DNA of 64,000 nt, taken from contig JBBDXA010000132.1 in the NCBI GenBank assembly GCA_040902585.1, forward strand, positions 62,001-126,000, read 5' to 3'. Position numbers and translations under genes: made by a program. The notes below the pieces were generated by a model. It worked only from the letters and a program-made list of their open reading frames with translations. It was not told where the DNA came from and ran no database searches. The DNA is from JBBDXA01 sp040902585. GTDB taxonomy: Bacteria; Planctomycetota; Phycisphaerae; Phycisphaerales; Phycisphaeraceae. Shown one piece after another: positions 37,424 to 45,236 of this stretch (positions are counted from its first letter, which is position 1; each line of letters starts with the position of its first letter).

Positions 37424-38914
37424 TTGAAAGTCTTACTTATCCATCCGAGTGCTTTGATGTTTTCAGAGATCTACCTTCGCCTCGAGCCCCTGGGGCTGGA
37501 GCGGGTGGGCGGGTCCATCCGCAAGGCGGGGCACGATGTACGGTTGCTCGATCTTCAGATATTCAAGCACAGTGACGTGTTTGCGGAGCTTGAGCACTGG
37601 CGCCCGGATGTGATCGCCTTCTCCTTGAACTATCTGGCCAATATTCCTGAAGTGATTGATCTGTCGAAGGAGGCGAAGCGACGCCTGCCGGATTGTTTCA
37701 TATTTGCCGGCGGGCACAGTGTCTCGTTCGTCGCCGATGAGGTGCTCGACCATGCCGATGGCGCGATTGACTGCATTCTGACCGGGGAGGCGGAGCGCAC
37801 TGCGCCGCAGGTGATCTCCGCTTGGCGTGACGGGGGTCTGTTGGAAGTACCTGGTGTCGTTACGCGGGACGGCAAGGGGCCGCCGCCGCAGTTGATCGAG
37901 AGTCTGGATGATTATCCCCCGGCGCGCGATCTGACGCGCAAGCGCCACAAGTATTTCATCGGACACATGGATCCAAGTGCATCGATCGAGTTCACCCGTG
38001 GCTGTCCGTGGGATTGCTCGTTCTGCTCCGCATGGACGTTCTATGGGCGCAGCTATCGCACGGTGTCAGCCGATGTCGCTGCCGATGAGTTGCAGTCGAT
38101 TCGTGAACCCAATGTATTTATTGTTGATGATGTCGCATTCATCAGGCCTGAACATGGGATGGCCATCGCGGACGCGATTGAAAAGCGGAACATACGCAAG
38201 CAATACTACCTTGAGACCCGCGCCGATGTGTTGCTCCGCAATGAAGAGATGTTTCGCCGGTGGGCCAAACTCGGCCTGACTTACATGTTCCTTGGGATCG
38301 AAGCCCTTGATGAAGAAGGTCTCAAGGCGTTCCGCAAGCGATCGACGCCCAACCAGAATTTCAAGGCGCTGGAGATCGCCCGTAAACTTGGGATAGAGGT
38401 GGCGATCAACATCATCGCAGACCCCGCGTGGGATGTAGACCGATTCGAGCACCTGCGCGAGTGGGCGCTGAAGGTGCCCGAGATCGTGCATGTCACCGTG
38501 CAGACGCCATACCCCGGCACCGAGATCTGGCATACCGAAAAGCGCAAGCTGACGACGACAGACTACCGCCTCTTCGACGTACAGCACGCGGTGCTGCCTA
38601 CGAAGTTGCCGCTGCGGACTTTCTACGAAGAACTGGTCAAGACGCAGTCGGTGCTGGCGAAGAAGCATCTCGGCTGGAAGGCCCTTCGCGGCGCGGCGGG
38701 GATTGCACTGAAGTGTCTACTGCGCGGACAGACCAACTTTGTGCGCATGCTGTGGAAATTCAACAGCGTCTATAACGCTGAAAGACAAATGGCTGACCAC
38801 GAAAGACCCGTGAAGTACCAGATGCGACCTCCGGTCGCTTCTCCATCGGGAATTGCGGGAGGTGACATGTATGTTCACCTGCCGCTGGCGACAACCACTC
38901 TCCAGGCCGAATAG
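37424..38914 (+). CDS. hpnR: B12-binding radical SAM enzyme, probable hopanoid C-3 methylase
   Basis: A 496-residue protein. TTG 37424 is chosen because GGAGG lies at 37410-37414 and the product starts LKVLLIHPSALMFSEIYLRL, the expected N-terminus; the longer frame overlaps prfC and is out of character. Residues 1-150 are a cobalamin-binding Rossmann domain (GGHSVSFVADEV). The radical SAM cluster is C194-x3-C198-x2-C201 in FTRGCPWDCSFCSAWTFYGR. The conserved run RSTPNQNFKALEIARKLGI and DYRLFDVQHAVLPTKLPL closely resembles HpnR, which methylates hopanoids at C-3. No other hopanoid genes lie in the window. Related class B methylases acting on other lipids are the main alternative. Confidence 0.8.
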   Translation: MKVLLIHPSALMFSEIYLRLEPLGLERVGGSIRKAGHDVRLLDLQIFKHSDVFAELEHWRPDVIAFSLNYLANIPEVIDLSKEAKRRLPDCFIFAGGHSVSFVADEVLDHADGAIDCILTGEAERTAPQVISAWRDGGLLEVPGVVTRDGKGPPPQLIESLDDYPPARDLTRKRHKYFIGHMDPSASIEFTRGCPWDCSFCSAWTFYGRSYRTVSADVAADELQSIREPNVFIVDDVAFIRPEHGMAIADAIEKRNIRKQYYLETRADVLLRNEEMFRRWAKLGLTYMFLGIEALDEEGLKAFRKRSTPNQNFKALEIARKLGIEVAINIIADPAWDVDRFEHLREWALKVPEIVHVTVQTPYPGTEIWHTEKRKLTTTDYRLFDVQHAVLPTKLPLRTFYEELVKTQSVLAKKHLGWKALRGAAGIALKCLLRGQTNFVRMLWKFNSVYNAERQMADHERPVKYQMRPPVASPSGIAGGDMYVHLPLATTTLQAE

Positions 38915-38948
38915 CCACAGCTGCCCGCGGCACTGCCAGAGGTAGTTG

Positions 38949-39785
38949 ATGAATCTCAAGTTGTCTATACTTCAACGTGATTGTCCGCTGTGCGGAACGA
39001 GCAACCACGGCCGTTCACCGTCGCCTTACTCGCGAGATGAATGGATACTCAAGTCCTGCGAGCAGTGTCGATTGCTTTACTTGGAGAACCCGCCGCCGGT
39101 GGAGTCGTTGGCAGGCGACAATAGCTGGACTGAGTCCATGCGCAACGAAGGAGCGCGCAGGTTGGAAGTTCGACCCGTTTCAGGCCGACTTCGGGCGATG
39201 TGGAAGCGCGTGCGGTCGCGCCTGTTCCCGAGAAAGAAACGGCAGTCGCTGATCAATCGGTACATAACCGAAGGGAACCTGCTGGATGTCGGCTGCGGCA
39301 CCGGCGCGTACTTCGCCGATTTGCGTTCGACTATCGTGCCGCATGGGATTGAAATCGATCCGGACGCCGTTCAACTTGCCCGGCAGCATGCCGAGCGGCG
39401 CGGTGGCAGTCTCATCGAGGCCGACGCACTTGGTGGACTGAGCACGGTGGCTTCCAGCACGATGCGCGGCGTGGTGATGCATTCATTTCTTGAGCATGAG
39501 GTTTCACCTCTCGAGGTTCTTCAGGAGACTCGACGCGTCCTGAACGATGAGGGCGTCGCCATCATCAAGGTGCCTAACGTCGCCTGTTGGAACCGAAGAT
39601 TCTGGCACGGAAAGGACTGGCCAGGCTTTCGATTTCCGGACCACGTGAACTATTTCACGCCCCGGACTCTACGGATGATTGCCTTGAAGGCGGGCTTGCA
39701 GATTCACCGCTTCGCTTGGTACGACCGATTTCCCCTGAACGATAATATGTGGTTGGTCGCGAAGCGACATCAACGCGTGAAGTGA
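38949..39785 (+). CDS. Class I SAM-dependent methyltransferase with N-terminal zinc ribbon
   Basis: A 278-residue protein starting at ATG 38949 (a TTG lies just before), 34 bases after the radical SAM gene. An N-terminal CPLCGTS...CEQC pair (about 13-40) forms a small zinc knuckle. The methyltransferase core has LLDVGCGTGAYFADL (motif I, about 111-125), HGIEIDPDAVQLAR (motif II) and the helix MHSFLEHEVSPLEVLQETRR. The end, FPDHVNYFTPRTLRMIALKA, is typical of the Methyltransf_23 group that often modifies sugars or lipids. Its position behind hpnR suggests the same operon, but a shared pathway is only an inference. Confidence 0.85.
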   Translation: MNLKLSILQRDCPLCGTSNHGRSPSPYSRDEWILKSCEQCRLLYLENPPPVESLAGDNSWTESMRNEGARRLEVRPVSGRLRAMWKRVRSRLFPRKKRQSLINRYITEGNLLDVGCGTGAYFADLRSTIVPHGIEIDPDAVQLARQHAERRGGSLIEADALGGLSTVASSTMRGVVMHSFLEHEVSPLEVLQETRRVLNDEGVAIIKVPNVACWNRRFWHGKDWPGFRFPDHVNYFTPRTLRMIALKAGLQIHRFAWYDRFPLNDNMWLVAKRHQRVK

Positions 39786-39913
39786 GACCGTGCTGGGTGA
39801 TATGGGCGGACGTTTGAAGTGCGAGAACGAGCGGTAGAGTGCTGCCGTTGTTCTCATGCTGAACGCCGCTGGAGTGGTTCAACGCCCAAGCGTAGTTGCC
39901 GATGATGAATGGT

Positions 39914-39996
39914 GATGGATCTCCGCCTTGACGTACTCAACTTGGCGGACGAACTGCTTCTCGGTCGCGCCGGCCAGCAGGAGGAAGAACGCTTGG
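39914..39996 (-). pseudogene. Transposase N-terminal fragment
   Basis: The minus strand encodes LQAFFLLLAGATEKQFVRQV then EYVKAEI, matching the N-terminus of the transposase remnant at 28402 (AYFLLLAGATEEQLVR, VEYLKVEN). It has no start codon and loses similarity at both ends. Its upstream end abuts repeat copy 3. Confidence 0.65.
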
Positions 39997-40010
39997 AGGG
40001 TACCCCTTCG

Positions 40011-40249
40011 ACAAACCCGTCAGCGTGACATGCACATCTCATCGCCGAGGCGCGCCTACGTTCGCGCGCGACATCGCGAAAAGTCGCGCGCTTCTGCGCA
40101 CCTTCGGAAAATTAGTTAACAAGGTCAAGCTGTCGATTAAAAAGCAGTTACGCGAACGTAGAATTCGCTGAATTGGGGCCAAAACCGGCCTCGAATACGC
40201 GCGCGACTTTTTCTCGCGTTTAACAACTTGACGGGTTTGGAACAGGGAG
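40011..40249 (+). repeat. Dispersed palindromic repeat, copy 3 (type B, complete)
   Basis: Outer arms ACAAACCCGTCA (40011-40022) and TGACGGGTTTGG (40229-40240) are inverted. Inside lies a second pair, CTACGTTCGCG (40056-40066) and CGCGAACGTAG (40151-40161), plus a small CGCGCGAC...GTCGCGCG hairpin. After the inner right arm come GCTGAATTGGGGCCAAAACC, CGCGCGACTTTTTCTCGCG and AACAGGGAG. Copy 5 is nearly identical and copy 4 is a partial match. No protein is encoded. Confidence 0.85.
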
Positions 40250-40356
40250 CTCGAAGCATTCTTGGCGTTCTTGGCGTTCTTGGTGCCATGGCGCCATGGC
40301 GGTTTGAATGATCAGAGGTGATTCCTACGCCTGCTTGATCCGTGGACCTTGCCGGC

Positions 40357-41055
40357 TTACTCCACCCAGAGCCAGTACCAGTCGTCGCCCGAGCCCCAGA
40401 CGTTCATGTTGAAGTAGTAGCCGCCCGTGTTGGTCTTAGGATAGGCTTCGAGTCCCTGTGCGACCGCGCTGCCATCGGAGTAAGCATGGGAGTGGCGGCT
40501 GTTGTAGTGAAAGCTGAGGCGCGGCTGGCCGCCGTAGAGACGTTGCGATTCGATCATGATCGGTCCGCGCGGGTCGCCGATTCGAGAAGGGGAGTTCTTG
40601 CCGAAGAAGCGCGGGTTGCCCTTGAGGCCGGTGGTCGGGAAGTTGGGGTAGATGTTGAACTCGGTAAGCGAGTCGGTACTGTTGCGGTGAAACAGCAGCA
40701 CTCTCGGCTCGTTGGGGCAGAGCCAGGCGGAGGTCAGCGGGGCGTTGTAGTTGGTGTAGTAGCCGGCCGGATTGGACTGCTCATTGGTCTCCAGGCCGAA
40801 GCGCGCCAGTTCGCGGCCGATGGCCAGGTCGAGGTAGTAAGGGCCGCTCGGATGGCCTTTAAGGAACTGATTGCGGTTTTGGGTGGCGTAGCCGATCATC
40901 GCCACGGCCTTGGCGTGATAGTTGGAGAGGCAGATGGCCGCCCGCGCGGACTCGCGCGCCTTGCCCAGTTGCGGCAGCAGCAGGGAGAGGATGATGGCGA
41001 TGATGGCGACGACCGCCAGAAGTTCGGGGATGGTAAAGGCGTTTTCACGACGCAT
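40357..41055 (-). CDS. Pseudopilin-like protein with prepilin N-terminal signal
   Basis: A 232-residue protein starting at ATG 41055, where GGAG lies upstream and the product begins MRRENAFTIPELLAVVAIIA. The cleavage/methylation site is A|FTIPELL with Glu at +5 and a long hydrophobic helix, as in type II secretion pseudopilins and the many pilin-like proteins of planctomycetes. The C-terminal two thirds contains LCPNEPR, GPIMIESQRLYGG and FHYNSRHSHAYSDGS, a pattern of the H-x-G-x-x-x-x-F-x-D-G-type tail of these proteins. It is the third gene after the sigma and FecR-like genes, 99 bases from the latter, so it is probably a target or member of that operon. Confidence 0.85.
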   Translation of the reverse strand: MRRENAFTIPELLAVVAIIAIILSLLLPQLGKARESARAAICLSNYHAKAVAMIGYATQNRNQFLKGHPSGPYYLDLAIGRELARFGLETNEQSNPAGYYTNYNAPLTSAWLCPNEPRVLLFHRNSTDSLTEFNIYPNFPTTGLKGNPRFFGKNSPSRIGDPRGPIMIESQRLYGGQPRLSFHYNSRHSHAYSDGSAVAQGLEAYPKTNTGGYYFNMNVWGSGDDWYWLWVE

Positions 41056-41153
41056 GCGAGAGACTCCAGGTTGCGGGCTTGCGCGTCCTGAACCGTGAGT
41101 GCCGGTGATTCGAGCAGGGCCAGGGCCGGCGGGCGGGCGCGGACGGCGAACCG

Positions 41154-42716
41154 TCAAGGTTGGGCCGGTTCGGCTTCGGTCACGACACAGAGGTAGTTGA
41201 GCCAACCGCGCACGACCTCGAGGGTGACGGTAAGCGTTCGTCCATCGGGGCTGATGCGAATATGATCGCCGCGGCCGACGCCGATGTTCTGCCACTTGCC
41301 TTTGAACGGCGTCACGCTTGCGTTGAATGGCTGCGGCGCGGCTGTCCGGGCGTCGTCGCGGGTGACGATCAGCGCGACGATCGGGCGGTCGAACGTGATG
41401 GTGAATTCGTATTCGATCGCCTCATTCGATCCGGGCGGGCCGTCGCGCGGGGCGCCGACCAGCAGGAACGAATCCACGCGCGTGCCCGGTTCCAGGCGCT
41501 GCGCGGCGCCGGCCAGCTCTGATCCTTCGGCCGACACCGAGCGAGGCCGAACCAGCGCCACGCTCAGGTGGTCCGGCAGCGTGACGCCCTTTCCGCCGGC
41601 GATGACGTTGATCTTCGTGTCGCTTTGAATCGGCGTGGTCCTGAGCGTGGAGGCGTCCGCGATCATGCGGGCCGCGCCCTGGACGCCCGGTGCGCCTGCC
41701 GCCACGGAGGTCGCCGTCGACTTCTGAAGCTGGCTCGCGTCGAACTCCTCGATGGCGACGAATGCCTGCGGCGCGGTCGCCTCCGTCAGTGGCGTGAAGG
41801 CATTGCGTGGCGCCACGCGGATCGACTTGTTCACGTCCAGCTCCGACTTCTCGATCGCGTTTCCGTCGTCATCCGTTCGCACCGCATGCACGAGGCCTTC
41901 CATCACATGCACCTCGCCCGTGCCGTCCTCATCGATCACGATGCCGAACTCCGTGCTCACGTCCACGACGCGGACGTTGCCCGGGATGCTGACGGTAAAG
42001 CCTTTGGCCGTGGCGGTGTCGGCCCGCGCGGTGAGCTTGCCCAGTTGCAGAAAGGCTTCGCGCGGCGACCTGAGCTCGAAGCGCGTCAGCCGCTGGCGGG
42101 CGTCGAGCAGGACGACCGCGCCGTCGTTGAAGGTGAACTTCGCCAGTCCGCCGGTCAGGTTGACGCGGCCGGGGGGCAGGGCCGCGCCGTCGCGAATGAA
42201 GATCAGCTTGCCGCGATCATCCTCCCATGCGGCGTCCTGTGACTCGCTGAGCACGGCCACCGGCGCGGGCGGCTTCGGCTCGCGGCCCAGCAGCAGCGCC
42301 ATGGCAATGAGAAAGCCGACGCCGATCAGCAGCACCGCCGCGATGCCGCGCGCAGTCAGCACCTTGTGGACGCGCCGGCCCAGGGCCCACAGCTTGCCTT
42401 GACGCCCGTGTTCGGGCATGGTCAATGGGATGCCGCGCTCGAACCGGGCGATGCTTTCCATGGCGCGAAGCGCGGCGATCTTCTCGGGATCGGCATGGGA
42501 CCGGCGGTCATCGTCCGACAGCGCGGCGGGCAACCGGGCGGCGGCCTGACGCAGATCCGTGACCAGGCCGATGTACTGCCAGTAGAAGCGCCGGGCCTCG
42601 TCCTCTTCCAGCAGGACGCGATTGAGCCATGCCCCCTGATCGGCGCCGAGCGTGCCGTCGACCAGCGCCGAGAGCGCCGACACGAGCTGACGTTTGGTTT
42701 CCAATTCAAGGCTCAT
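41154..42716 (-). CDS. FecR-type anti-sigma/sensor protein
   Basis: A 520-residue protein whose ATG (42716) overlaps the sigma stop as ATGA, so the two are translationally coupled. Residues about 1-75 (LVSALSALVDGTLGADQGAW) form the cytoplasmic ZAS-like helical domain of anti-sigma factors without a clear HxxxCxxC. One transmembrane helix is at about 120-140 (GIAAVLLIGVGFLIAMALLL). The periplasmic FecR domain follows: LNLTGGLAKFTFNDGAVVLL, then VSTEFGIVIDEDGTGEVHVM near 230-260. The C-terminal 200 residues are beta-rich and may be a carbohydrate-binding or LamG-like sandwich. It likely binds the sigma factor and relays an envelope signal. Confidence 0.85.
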   Translation of the reverse strand: MSLELETKRQLVSALSALVDGTLGADQGAWLNRVLLEEDEARRFYWQYIGLVTDLRQAAARLPAALSDDDRRSHADPEKIAALRAMESIARFERGIPLTMPEHGRQGKLWALGRRVHKVLTARGIAAVLLIGVGFLIAMALLLGREPKPPAPVAVLSESQDAAWEDDRGKLIFIRDGAALPPGRVNLTGGLAKFTFNDGAVVLLDARQRLTRFELRSPREAFLQLGKLTARADTATAKGFTVSIPGNVRVVDVSTEFGIVIDEDGTGEVHVMEGLVHAVRTDDDGNAIEKSELDVNKSIRVAPRNAFTPLTEATAPQAFVAIEEFDASQLQKSTATSVAAGAPGVQGAARMIADASTLRTTPIQSDTKINVIAGGKGVTLPDHLSVALVRPRSVSAEGSELAGAAQRLEPGTRVDSFLLVGAPRDGPPGSNEAIEYEFTITFDRPIVALIVTRDDARTAAPQPFNASVTPFKGKWQNIGVGRGDHIRISPDGRTLTVTLEVVRGWLNYLCVVTEAEPAQP

Positions 42717-43258
42717 ACGGTGTCCTGCATTTCCAGGGACTGAGTGACACAATCGAACAGCGCGCGTCGAATGCGTTCCAGCGCCTTGTAGAGCGTGTGT
42801 TCGCTTGCGCCGTCGCGCTGCGCCATCTCACGAATCGTCGTGTTCGTTTCGTAGCGAATGCGAACGAGGGAGCTGTCCTTGGGGGGTAGCTTGCGCAGGC
42901 AATCGTCCAGCGCCTGTCGCCGGCGATTCAGGTCGTCCAGTTCGCCGTCGTATTGCGACGCCAGCCGCTCGATCACTTCCTCGCTCAGCGGGCAGGGCAG
43001 CCCCTTGCGGTTGCGATAGTGCTTGAGCACTTCCAGCCGGGCGAAGCCGCAGGCCCACGGCGCGAAGGGGAGATTCTGATCGTAGGTGTCGAACCGCCGC
43101 CACAGCGCCACCGCCGTCTCCTGCATGACCTCCTGCGCGTCATCGGCGTTGGGCAGCAGGCCGTAGACGTAGCGATGAATGGCCTGCTCGTGGCGGGCGT
43201 AAAGGCGGACGAATTGTTCGGTGTTTTGCGTCAAGGGATCACCACGCTGCGGTTCCAA
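42713..43258 (-). CDS. ECF sigma factor paired with FecR-like sensor
   Basis: A 181-residue sigma-70 family factor. TTG 43258 is supported by AGGAGT seven bases upstream. Region 2 is FVRLYARHEQAIHRYVYGLL and DDAQEVMQETAVALWRRFDT, and region 4 is ALDDCLRKLPPKDSSLVRIR with the helix-turn-helix TTIREMAQRDGASEHTLYKA. The pattern is that of the Rhodopirellula/Verrucomicrobium ECF group, which is usually followed by a FecR or LamG sensor. The stop overlaps the start of the FecR-type gene. It probably activates this operon and perhaps the divergent LamG PEP-CTERM gene, but no promoter motif was identified. Confidence 0.93.
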   Translation of the reverse strand: MEPQRGDPLTQNTEQFVRLYARHEQAIHRYVYGLLPNADDAQEVMQETAVALWRRFDTYDQNLPFAPWACGFARLEVLKHYRNRKGLPCPLSEEVIERLASQYDGELDDLNRRRQALDDCLRKLPPKDSSLVRIRYETNTTIREMAQRDGASEHTLYKALERIRRALFDCVTQSLEMQDTV

Positions 43259-43522
43259 CAGTCACTCCTATCTTCTCATCTGCGCGCTCCCGATGAATTC
43301 GTATGGCATTTACGGAAGTTCATCAGCGACGGAACAAATGCCGATCCCGGGCGGATTCCGCGCCGAAATTAAATGTCAGCAGGGCCATACGAATCGGCGC
43401 CCGCCGCGCAGAGTAGTTATGGAGGGCTCGTCCTGCGGTGAGGTCTCACTCGTTCCCCCGCACATATGATCGTCAAGCTATCGCGTTACCCAGTCTGCCT
43501 AACCAATTGAAGGAGTCTCCAG

Positions 43523-44956
43523 ATGAAACGTGTTGCCTGCATCATCGCCGCATCCGTAATCGCCATTGGGGCATCGGTTGCGTCCGCTGTCACCGTCGCA
43601 CCCGGCGTCAACCTGATCCACAATCCCGACGCTGAACTGGGAAGCCACTCCGTCGGGCCGGCCGACACGGTCATCGTTGCCTGGGAAGACGGCCTGACCT
43701 ACGGTGACACGACCGCCGGCAACGTCAACACCGCCGCCAACACGACGACTTACGCCGCCAACTACGCGGGCATGGGCACGCCCACCGCCCCTGGTTTGCT
43801 CGTCGGCAACCAGGGCGCGGCTTACTTCTATGCCAGCGAAGACGCGGGCGACTACAGCGTCACGCAGACGGTCAACGTCAGTTCGCTCTCGAGCCTGATC
43901 GACTCCGGCGGCGCCCAGTACATCACCTCGGGCTTCTTCGGCGGCTTCAGCACGCAGGGCGACATCGGCCGGCTCACCGCAACTTTCCGTGACGCCGGCA
44001 ACGCCAGCCTCGGATCGGTGACCATCGGCCCGGCAACACACGGGCTGGGCAGCACCGTCTTCACCAAGGCGGGCGACACCGGACTCGTCCCCGTCGGAAC
44101 CACGTCGATTCTCTTTTCCGTCGACTTCGACCAGCAAGGCGGCTCCAACGACAGTCGCGCGGACAACCTGTCCTTCGTCATCGCCAACGCGCCGGCCGTT
44201 CCGACTCCCGCCGCGGCGTGGCAGTTCAACGGCAACCTCGACAACGACATCGCCGGCGGCGCGGCCCTGGTGAACAACATCCCCGGCGGCGTCTTCACCA
44301 TCGCCACCATCGACGGCCAATCGGCGCAGGTTCTCGACCTGCCCCGCGCCACCACCTTGTCGCAAACGATGGTCGCCACCAATCCGATCGGCTCCAACGG
44401 CGGCGGCACGTTAACCAACGACTATACCCTTGCATTTGATGTCAATTTCCCGACGTTCCCCGGCACCGGTAGCTTCGCTTCACTGCTGGAAACAAATCCG
44501 GCCAACTCCGACGATGTTGACTTTTTCGTAAGAGCCAACGGAAACGTCGACCTGGAGAGCGCCGCGCAAGTGCCCGCCGGAATCAAGGCCGATACCTGGT
44601 ACCGCCTCGTGATCACCAACGAACGCGTCGGCGCAAACAACCTGACCATGCTGTATCTAGACGGCCTGTTCATTGGTCAGGCGACGAACACCATCGACGG
44701 CGACACCGCTCTGGAGAATCTCTTCCTCCTCTTCTCGGACAACACCGGCGACACTTCACGCACACTGGTGAACAGCGTGGCTCTGTGGGATGGGGCGCTG
44801 GACGGGCTTCAGGTAGCCCGGCTCGGCGCAGCCAATGCCCAGGGATTGGGCGCGCTGGCCGCGCCGACTGTCCCCGTCCCCGAACCCGCGACCGCTTCGC
44901 TCGCGCTGCTGGGCTTGGGCTTGATGATGCGAAGGCGGCGCGGCGTGCGGGCCTGA
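43523..44956 (+). CDS. LamG-domain PEP-CTERM protein
   Basis: A 477-residue secreted protein. AAGGAG precedes the ATG. The signal peptide is MKRVACIIAASVIAIGASVA (cleavage after VASA). Residues about 25-230 are a beta sandwich of unknown family containing NLIHNPDAELGSHSVG, which resembles sugar-binding domains. Residues about 235-450 are LamG-like (AAWQFNGNLDNDIAGGAALV; LYLDGLFIGQATN; VNSVALWDGALDGLQVARLG). The tail VPVPEPATASLALLGLGLMM plus RRRRGVRA is a PEP-CTERM signal. It is divergent from the ECF sigma gene, a common arrangement for LamG targets of FecR-linked sigma factors. It probably binds glycans at the cell surface. Confidence 0.9.
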   Translation: MKRVACIIAASVIAIGASVASAVTVAPGVNLIHNPDAELGSHSVGPADTVIVAWEDGLTYGDTTAGNVNTAANTTTYAANYAGMGTPTAPGLLVGNQGAAYFYASEDAGDYSVTQTVNVSSLSSLIDSGGAQYITSGFFGGFSTQGDIGRLTATFRDAGNASLGSVTIGPATHGLGSTVFTKAGDTGLVPVGTTSILFSVDFDQQGGSNDSRADNLSFVIANAPAVPTPAAAWQFNGNLDNDIAGGAALVNNIPGGVFTIATIDGQSAQVLDLPRATTLSQTMVATNPIGSNGGGTLTNDYTLAFDVNFPTFPGTGSFASLLETNPANSDDVDFFVRANGNVDLESAAQVPAGIKADTWYRLVITNERVGANNLTMLYLDGLFIGQATNTIDGDTALENLFLLFSDNTGDTSRTLVNSVALWDGALDGLQVARLGAANAQGLGALAAPTVPVPEPATASLALLGLGLMMRRRRGVRA

Positions 44957-45129
44957 CCGGACCCTGACCTTCATGCGGAATGACCCCATGGCTCCAACCG
45001 GTGGCATCCGCGCGTACGCGAACGTCAACGAGGCAGCGGGCGACCGGGGTGTGGTAAGGTGATCCGGTGTGCGTGACGGCTCCGTCTTCAACTCAGGTCG
45101 CGGATAGCGTTCGGCCGACCCTCCCCCGA

Positions 45130-45150
45130 CCCCTCCCTGGAAGGGAGGGG
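45130..45150. repeat. Perfect 9-bp GC-rich hairpin
   Basis: CCCCTCCCT (45130-45138), GGA loop, AGGGAGGGG (45142-45150) form a perfect stem. It lies 174 bases after the PEP-CTERM gene and 86 bases before the next. No T-run follows, so it is not a standard terminator. It resembles the CCCTCTCCC/GGGAGAGGG palindromes found dispersed in many bacterial genomes, one of which lies at 51849. Confidence 0.7.
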
Positions 45151-45236
45151 AGTTCAAACCGGCCCGCGTCACGTGCCATGCGCACGACATGCCGCGCGAC
45201 GATCAAGGCGTCGGCCGCCCACCACGACGGAGCCAC

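Larger units (their letters stand above)
39786..40356. other. Accessory junction of transposase and repeat fragments
   Basis: There is no intact gene in this 571-base gap. It contains a transposase N-terminal fragment (39914-39996), repeat copy 3 (40011-40249), then three near-tandem copies of TTCTTGGCG (40259-40283) and the 16-base palindrome GCCATGGCGCCATGGC (40285-40300). The pseudopilin gene ends at 40357 on the minus strand. Confidence 0.6.
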
